Assembly (NCBI GenBank): GCA_005882415.1
Contig: VBAE01000172.1
Span: 1 to 8,148, forward strand
DNA: 8,148 nt
Direction of reading: 5' to 3'
Source of the DNA: Alphaproteobacteria bacterium
GTDB lineage: Bacteria > Pseudomonadota > Alphaproteobacteria > Sphingomonadales > Sphingomonadaceae
The translations under genes were made by a program, and so were the position numbers. Shown piece by piece: positions 4,785 through 8,148 of this stretch. How positions within the stretch are numbered: position 1 is the first letter of the stretch; each line of letters starts with the position of its first letter. The notes under the pieces were generated by a model that was not told where the DNA came from, searched no databases, and was given only the letters and a program-made list of their open reading frames with translations.

Positions 4785-5402
4785 TCAATAGCCCATCAGC
4801 GCGAGGACTTCACGCCGGCTGCGTTCGTCCGTGCGGAAAACGCCCATCATTCGGCTGGTCGTCATCATCACGCCGGGCGTGTTGACTCCGCGGGCGCTCA
4901 TGCAGGCATGGCTCGCCTCGATCACCACCGCCACACCCTGCGGCTTCAGATGCTCCCAGACGCAGTCGGCGACCTGCGCGGTCAGCCGCTCCTGCACCTG
5001 CAGCCGCCGCGCGAAGCCGTGCAGCACCCGGGCAAGCTTGGAAATCCCCACCACCCGCTCCGCCGGCAGATAGGCGATCGCCGCCTTGCCGATGATCGGC
5101 GCGAGATGATGCTCGCAATGCGACTGGAAGGGGATGTCCTTCAGAAGCACGATCTCGTCATAGCCCCCCACTTCCTCGAAGGTGCGGGTGAGGTGATGGG
5201 AGGGATCCTCCTCATAGCCCCTGGCATATTCCTTCCAGGCGCGGGCGACGCGGGCGGGCGTGTCGAGCAACCCCTCGCGCGCCGGGTCGTCGCCGGCCCA
5301 GCGAATGAGGGTGCGCACCGCTTCCTCGACCTCGGCCGGCACCGCAATGCGCGGCGGTCCGGAGACGAGGTCGCCGTCGGCCGGCTCGCTGTGATCGCTC
5401 AT
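4785..5402 (-). CDS. folE: GTP cyclohydrolase I
   Basis: FolE converts GTP to 7,8-dihydroneopterin triphosphate, the first step of folate (tetrahydrofolate) synthesis, also used for 7-deazaguanine products. It is a cytoplasmic homodecamer with zinc. The 205 residues are the usual length. Zinc ligands by comparison with the E. coli enzyme are C96, H99 (in FQSHCEHH) and C167 (in EASHACMSARG), with catalytic H98 and H165. GDDPAREGLLDTPARVARAW (about 37-56) and VGISKLARVLHGFARRLQVQ (118-137) are also family signatures, and the C-terminal REVLALMGY is typical. The ATG at 5402 has only a weak purine-rich GAAGAAAG upstream. It begins 28 bases after the tRNA-Arg gene, which suggests it may depend on read-through from the tRNA promoter. 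Confidence 0.97.
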   Translation of the reverse strand: MSDHSEPADGDLVSGPPRIAVPAEVEEAVRTLIRWAGDDPAREGLLDTPARVARAWKEYARGYEEDPSHHLTRTFEEVGGYDEIVLLKDIPFQSHCEHHLAPIIGKAAIAYLPAERVVGISKLARVLHGFARRLQVQERLTAQVADCVWEHLKPQGVAVVIEASHACMSARGVNTPGVMMTTSRMMGVFRTDERSRREVLALMGY

Positions 5403-5430
5403 GTGCTGCTTTCTTCGCGGATGGTTGCGG

Positions 5431-5507
5431 TGGTGACCCCGACAGGATTCGAACCTGTGGCCCTCAGATTAGGAATCTGATGCTCTATCCTGCTGAGCTA
5501 CGGGGCC
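5431..5507 (-). tRNA. tRNA-Arg, anticodon CCT, CCA encoded
   Basis: Read on the minus strand this is a complete 77-base cloverleaf. The acceptor GGCCCCG (5507-5501) pairs with CGGGGTC (one G-T), the D-arm is TAGCTCAGCAGGATAGAGCA, the anticodon stem-loop is CAGATTCCTAATCTG with CCT at 5473-5471, and the T-arm is ACAGGTTCGAATCCTGT. The discriminator A and CCA (5433-5431) are genomically encoded. CCT reads AGG arginine codons. No integrase or attachment duplicate is seen beside it. Confidence 0.97.
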
Positions 5508-5522
5508 ATCGCCGCTTGCGCC

Positions 5523-5551
5523 GAAGTAGGGCGCGGGCGGGCGCGGGTCAA
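5523..5551 (-). promoter_or_regulatory. Probable tRNA-Arg promoter
   Basis: On the minus strand TTGACC (5551-5546), a 17-base GC-only spacer and TACTTC (5528-5523) precede the tRNA by 15 bases. The -35 contains the TGA stop codon of the DUF1178 gene (5550-5548), so the promoter is tucked against the end of that gene. Confidence 0.5.
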
Positions 5552-6000
5552 TTCTCCTCGCCGGGATCCGGCACCGGGAAGGGCAGAGGCGCGACCTGGA
5601 TGCCTTCGTCGATCAGCCGCGCGGCATCGTCGAAGGTCGCGCGGCCGTGGATCGGGCGCGCTTCCGCCTCGCCGAGATGGATCGCCCGCGCCTCGTCGGC
5701 GAAGCGGTGCCCGACGCATTCGGACGATTTGAGCAGCTTCTTCTGAACGGCCGCGGCGGCGGCGAGCATCGCCTTCACTTCCTCCGGCGCTCCGGCGAAC
5801 ACGTCTGCGGGGCACGGGGGTGTCGCCTCCCCCTTCGCAGGCACCGAAGGCGCCATCGGCGCCTTGGCGACCGCGCCCGAGCCGCAGATCGGGCAGGAGA
5901 CGAGGCCCCTGCCCTGCTGCTCCTCATAATCGGCCGAGCTTCCGAACCAAGCCTCGAAGACATGGCCCGAGGGCGCGCACCGAAGGTCGAAGACGATCAT
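5548..6000 (-). CDS. DUF1178 family protein
   Basis: This 150-residue protein starts MIVFDLRC and has the family's zinc-ribbon-like N-terminus: C8, H13, then C36 and C39 in VSCPICGS. EAWFGSSADYEEQQ at 16-29 and the C-terminal EARAIHLGEAEARPIHGRA with LIDEGIQVAPLP are conserved features of DUF1178. Metal binding is suggested by the Cys/His pattern only; the cellular role is unknown. A Pro/Ala-rich linker (about 45-70) joins the two parts. Its ATG overlaps the stop of the upstream nitrilase gene by four bases (ATGA, 6000-5997), so the two are translationally coupled and probably in one transcript with grxC. DUF1178 commonly neighbours this nitrilase in alphaproteobacteria. Confidence 0.88.
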   Translation of the reverse strand: MIVFDLRCAPSGHVFEAWFGSSADYEEQQGRGLVSCPICGSGAVAKAPMAPSVPAKGEATPPCPADVFAGAPEEVKAMLAAAAAVQKKLLKSSECVGHRFADEARAIHLGEAEARPIHGRATFDDAARLIDEGIQVAPLPFPVPDPGEEN

Positions 6001-6752
6001 CGCGCCTGCTCGACCGGCGGGATCGGACGGCGGTGATCGATCGCCGGCACCCGGGCGCGCACCGTGTCCACCGCCGCCGGGTCGATATCAACCAAATGCA
6101 CCCCGGTCGCGTCTCCCGCGTCCCCTTGCGCCGCGGCAATGACGAACACGCCCGCCTCGATCGCCCGGGCCCGCATCAGCACATGCCAAAGCGCCTGGCC
6201 GGTCGGCACGGTGAAGGCAGCCGGGATGGCGAGGAAGCGGGTGCCGGCATCGGTCAGCGCGCGGTAGAGCTCGGAAAAGCGAAGGTCGTAGCAGATCGAC
6301 AGGCCGAGGGACCCCAGCGGCGTCTCCACCACAACCGCCCGCTCGCCGGGCGCGTAGGAGGCGGATTCGCGCCAGCTTTCGCCCGTGGGAAGATCGACGT
6401 CGAACAGATGGAGCTTGTCGTAGGTCGCCCTGACCTCGCCATGGTCGTCGATCACGAAGCTGCGATTGTTGAGCCTGCCGTCCTCGCGCCGAACCGCCAG
6501 CGACCCCAGATGAACCCAGATTCCTGTCCGAGCCGCAGCCTCGCGGACCGTGGCGAGGACCGGATCCTCCTCCTCGCGCCGAAGGTTCGGGCCGGCTCGG
6601 GCACGGTCCCGGTCGAGCATGCCGCTCATCTCGGGCGTGAACAGCATCGCCGCGCCGCCCGCCGAAGCCTCCTCGACCGCAGCGACGAGCGCCTCGGCAT
6701 TGGCCTCAGGGTCGATGCCCGTCCGGGCCTGGTAGAGGGCAATCTTCACCAC
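5997..6752 (-). CDS. Carbon-nitrogen hydrolase (nitrilase family), missing a C-terminal segment
   Basis: This is a nitrilase-superfamily amidase of the Nit1/Nit2 type (deaminated glutathione amidase or omega-amidase are the likely activities; which one cannot be decided here). The catalytic triad is present: E41 in LFTPEMSG, K113 in TYDKLHLFD, and C154 in LSICYDLRFSELYRAL. GESWRES (124-130) and IPAAFTVPTGQALWHVLMRARAIEA (176-200) are typical. After VIAAAQG (204-210) relatives have about 27 more residues of the type GRxTYGHSLVVDPWG; here the sequence goes straight to DAGDATGVHLVDIDP in frame, giving 251 residues instead of about 275-280. Loss of those core strands would probably harm folding. 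The GTG at 6752 has only a weak upstream AGG; a second GTG follows immediately at 6749. It lies 32 bases after grxC. Confidence 0.88.
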   Translation of the reverse strand: MVKIALYQARTGIDPEANAEALVAAVEEASAGGAAMLFTPEMSGMLDRDRARAGPNLRREEEDPVLATVREAAARTGIWVHLGSLAVRREDGRLNNRSFVIDDHGEVRATYDKLHLFDVDLPTGESWRESASYAPGERAVVVETPLGSLGLSICYDLRFSELYRALTDAGTRFLAIPAAFTVPTGQALWHVLMRARAIEAGVFVIAAAQGDAGDATGVHLVDIDPAAVDTVRARVPAIDHRRPIPPVEQAR

Positions 6753-6784
6753 CCGAGGCCTAGCCCCGGTAGACCACCTGTCAA

Positions 6785-7051
6785 CTACTCGGCAGCGGCG
6801 GAGAGCATCGGGTCGAGCTGGCCGCTGCGCTCCAGCTCGGCGAGATCGTCCGATCCGCCGACATGGCGGCCGTCGATGAAGATCTGCGGCACGGTCGTCC
6901 TGCCGTTCGAGAGGCCGAGCATCTCTTCGCGGGCGCCCGCCGTGCTGTTGATGTCGGTTTCCTCATATTGCACGCCCTTGTCCTCGAGCAGCCGCTTGGC
7001 ACGGGCGCAATAGGGGCAGCCGAACTTGGTGTAGATCTTGACGCGGACCAT
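6785..7051 (-). CDS. grxC: Glutaredoxin 3 (GrxC type)
   Basis: A small cytoplasmic dithiol glutaredoxin that reduces protein or glutathione mixed disulfides using glutathione. The 88 residues are the normal size. The active site CPYC is at 12-15 after VKIYTKFG, the cis-proline motif TVPQIFIDG is at 53-61, and the glutathione-contact GGSDDL is at 65-70. The ATG at 7051 has a purine-rich leader with GAGGAG about eleven bases upstream and AGAAGAG directly before the start. It heads a leftward run grxC, nitrilase, DUF1178; pairing with a deaminated-glutathione-amidase-like gene suggests a glutathione link, but this is inference. comF lies beyond the small opposite-strand gene. Confidence 0.95.
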   Translation of the reverse strand: MVRVKIYTKFGCPYCARAKRLLEDKGVQYEETDINSTAGAREEMLGLSNGRTTVPQIFIDGRHVGGSDDLAELERSGQLDPMLSAAAE

Positions 7052-7170
7052 CTCTTCTCTCGCTCCTCGGATTGCCGGGCGGCGGTGCGGCGCGCCCGGC
7101 GGCTTGTCAATGCACTCACGCCCTCAACACATGCCGCAGCGATCTGTTCACCCCGCGGCGCGAAACGTCG

Positions 7171-7198
7171 TTAACGCCCTCTTTACCATTAACCTTTA
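7171..7198 (+). promoter_or_regulatory. TTAA-rich upstream region, candidate CtrA site
   Basis: TTAA (7171-7174), seven bases, then TTTAC (7182-7186) is one mismatch from the alphaproteobacterial CtrA consensus TTAA-N7-TTAAC. A further TTAAC follows at 7189-7193. This is the most AT-rich patch in the window, 35 to 60 bases before the ATG at 7233. By-eye match only. Confidence 0.35.
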
Positions 7199-7232
7199 GA
7201 CCGGGTTCACCAGGGTTGTTGGGGGACACCAC

Positions 7233-7565
7233 ATGTCACTTGTCATCATCGCGATGCTTGCCTCGTCGCAGGCGCTTCCATGGATCGACCGGAGCTCGCT
7301 CGAGCGCCAGGCGCGGGCGGAATCGCTCCGCCCTGCGGCGGTCGCACTCGGCGTGAACCGCGCCAGTCAGCCGACCGCCCGCCGGATCTTGAACCAGGAT
7401 GTCGGCGCCATCTCCACCGTCTGCCGGGCCGCGGCCAAGGCGAACAATCCGAACGAATTCATCGGCCGTCTCGGCGAGGCGTTCGCGATGCCGAACGGCG
7501 AGGTCGCCTCGCTTCGCAAGACCTGCGGCGTGTATCTCGCCGGGATGATTGACGGCCAGCAATAA
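7233..7565 (+). CDS. Small uncharacterised protein, possibly exported
   Basis: I do not recognise this 110-residue protein. It starts MSLVIIAMLASSQALPW, which looks like a short signal or membrane segment but lacks the usual positive N-terminus, so export is uncertain. The rest is predicted helical, with two cysteines, C64 (STVCRAAAKA) and C98 (LRKTCGVYLAGM), that could form a disulfide if exported. Supporting a real gene: ATG at 7233 with GGGGGA six bases upstream (7221-7226), a TTAA-rich upstream region, codon third positions rich in G/C, and no better frame on the other strand. It sits between comF and grxC, which read the other way, and converges on comF with only 18 bases between stop codons. 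Confidence 0.7.
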   Translation: MSLVIIAMLASSQALPWIDRSSLERQARAESLRPAAVALGVNRASQPTARRILNQDVGAISTVCRAAAKANNPNEFIGRLGEAFAMPNGEVASLRKTCGVYLAGMIDGQQ

Positions 7566-7575
7566 GGGAACGCGT

Positions 7576-7595
7576 GGGGAGGTTCAGTCCTCCCC
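7576..7595. terminator. Hairpin between converging genes, possible bidirectional terminator
   Basis: GGGGAGG (7576-7582) pairs perfectly with CCTCCCC (7589-7595) around a TTCAGT loop that includes the comF stop codon. It follows the stop of the small plus-strand gene by ten bases. No T run follows on either strand, so termination is only a possibility. Confidence 0.3.
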
Positions 7596-8148
7596 GCCCG
7601 TCACCCTTGCCCAGCAGATCACTTCCACCCGCGCCGCTCCGGCCCGCTTCAGGGCCTTGGCGCAGGCGCCGGCGGTGGCGCCGGTGGTGAAGACATCGTC
7701 GACCAGGACGAAGGTCCGCCCCTTCGCCTCCGCCTTGCGCTCTGAAGGCACCACGAACGCCCCGCGCACCGTCTCCGCCCGCTCCTTGCGGCCGAGCCCG
7801 CGCAGCGGCGGCGTGGCCTTGACGCGCTTCAACAGGTCCATCTCCGTCCTGAGCCCCGTCCGCCGCGACAGTGCCCGGGCGATCAGCGCCGACTGATTGT
7901 AGCCCCGCTTCCAGATCCGCCAGCGGTGCAGCGGCACCGGCATCAGCACCGCCTCGCGGTCGTCCTCAATGTGCCGCGACATGAACCGCGCCAGAGTCTC
8001 GGCAACGCCGGGCCGCCCGGCATATTTGAGCTTCAGAGCGACCTTCCGCGCCACTTCTCCATAAGCCACCGCCGCCCTGACCCGGTCGAAGCGCGGCGGA
8101 TAAGCGAGGCAGGCGCCGCACAGCGCCCCCTCCCCGGACTCGTGCGCG
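7584..8148 (-). CDS. comF: ComF family phosphoribosyltransferase-like protein, 5' end beyond window
   Basis: The gene continues off the right edge; 187 residues are visible. The first part includes LCGACLAYPPRFDRVRAA, a CxxC that in full ComF proteins belongs to an N-terminal zinc finger. A GTG at 8069 is an internal valine rather than the start. Then come VAYGEVARKVALKLKYAGRP, LMPVPLHRWRIWKRGYNQS, LLKRVKATPPLRGLGRKER, and the PRPP-binding motif FVLVDDVFTTGATAGACAKAL typical of type I phosphoribosyltransferases. ComF is needed for DNA uptake in naturally transformable bacteria, probably helping bring single-stranded DNA into the cytoplasm, but the gene is widespread in non-competent species. 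It ends at TGA 7586-7584. In related genomes comF and grxC are usually adjacent. Confidence 0.93.
   Translation of the reverse strand, partial: AHESGEGALCGACLAYPPRFDRVRAAVAYGEVARKVALKLKYAGRPGVAETLARFMSRHIEDDREAVLMPVPLHRWRIWKRGYNQSALIARALSRRTGLRTEMDLLKRVKATPPLRGLGRKERAETVRGAFVVPSERKAEAKGRTFVLVDDVFTTGATAGACAKALKRAGAARVEVICWARVTGGED

Noticed and set aside
5431..5507. tRNA-Arg as an integration site of a genomic island
   Set aside because: No integrase and no repeated tRNA 3' end are visible on either side; the flanking genes look like vertical housekeeping genes.
5997..6752. Restriction or defence role for the nitrilase/DUF1178 pair
   Set aside because: Catalytic motifs are plainly those of a carbon-nitrogen hydrolase and the neighbours are housekeeping genes; no defence gene is nearby.
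7082..7110. Promoter for grxC from a perfect TTGACA (7110-7105, minus strand)
   Set aside because: At a spacing of 17 the -10 region is CACCGC, with almost no match; a promoter may exist but I cannot place it.

Overview
The window looks like chromosomal DNA of a GC-rich alphaproteobacterium, most likely of the order Sphingomonadales. The reasons are the gene neighbourhoods fabG/fabD/rpsF-rpsR-rplI and comF/grxC/nitrilase/DUF1178, the protein sequences recalled from sphingomonads, and a REP-like palindrome of the 'GTCATCCCGGG' type. This is recognition from memory; no search was run. Almost all the DNA is housekeeping. The genes run minus (fabG, GxxExxY gene, fabD), then plus (DUF4142, rpsF, rpsR, rplI), then minus (proline-rich membrane protein, folE, tRNA-Arg, DUF1178, nitrilase, grxC), then one small plus gene, then minus (comF, cut by the window end).

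Left part (1-1599): a fatty-acid synthesis operon reads leftward, fabD then fabG. A 440-bp cassette sits between the two genes: a GxxExxY (PD-(D/E)XK nuclease-like) gene bounded by a 28-bp inverted repeat (26/28 identical) built from 8-bp units GCAGAGAC. The repeat provides the gene's ribosome binding site at one end and its C-terminal codons at the other, and the gene stops four bases before fabG. This is the best candidate for an undescribed mobile or selfish unit.

Middle (1600-3700): a divergent promoter region with a possible EcfG-type (general stress) promoter in front of a secreted DUF4142 protein. Next comes the ribosomal operon rpsF-rpsR-rplI with a promoter, a strong leader hairpin and a strong intrinsic terminator. 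Two of the three ribosomal genes are abnormal here. rpsR lacks about 95 bp from its middle and changes frame. rplI appears to have lost one base near 3480, so its reading frame runs through the terminator into the REP-like palindrome.

Right part (3691-8148): an uncharacterised single-pass membrane protein; folE (GTP cyclohydrolase I); tRNA-Arg(CCT) with its own promoter and an encoded CCA; DUF1178; a carbon-nitrogen hydrolase lacking about 27 residues that relatives have; glutaredoxin grxC; a 110-residue unknown protein behind a TTAA-rich, CtrA-like upstream region; and partial comF. Three deletions relative to family expectation in one 8-kb window, one of them in an essential gene, mean assembly or sequencing error must be excluded before a biological reading. 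There is no CRISPR array, integrase, transposase or phage gene. No stretch longer than 300 bases lacks a gene.
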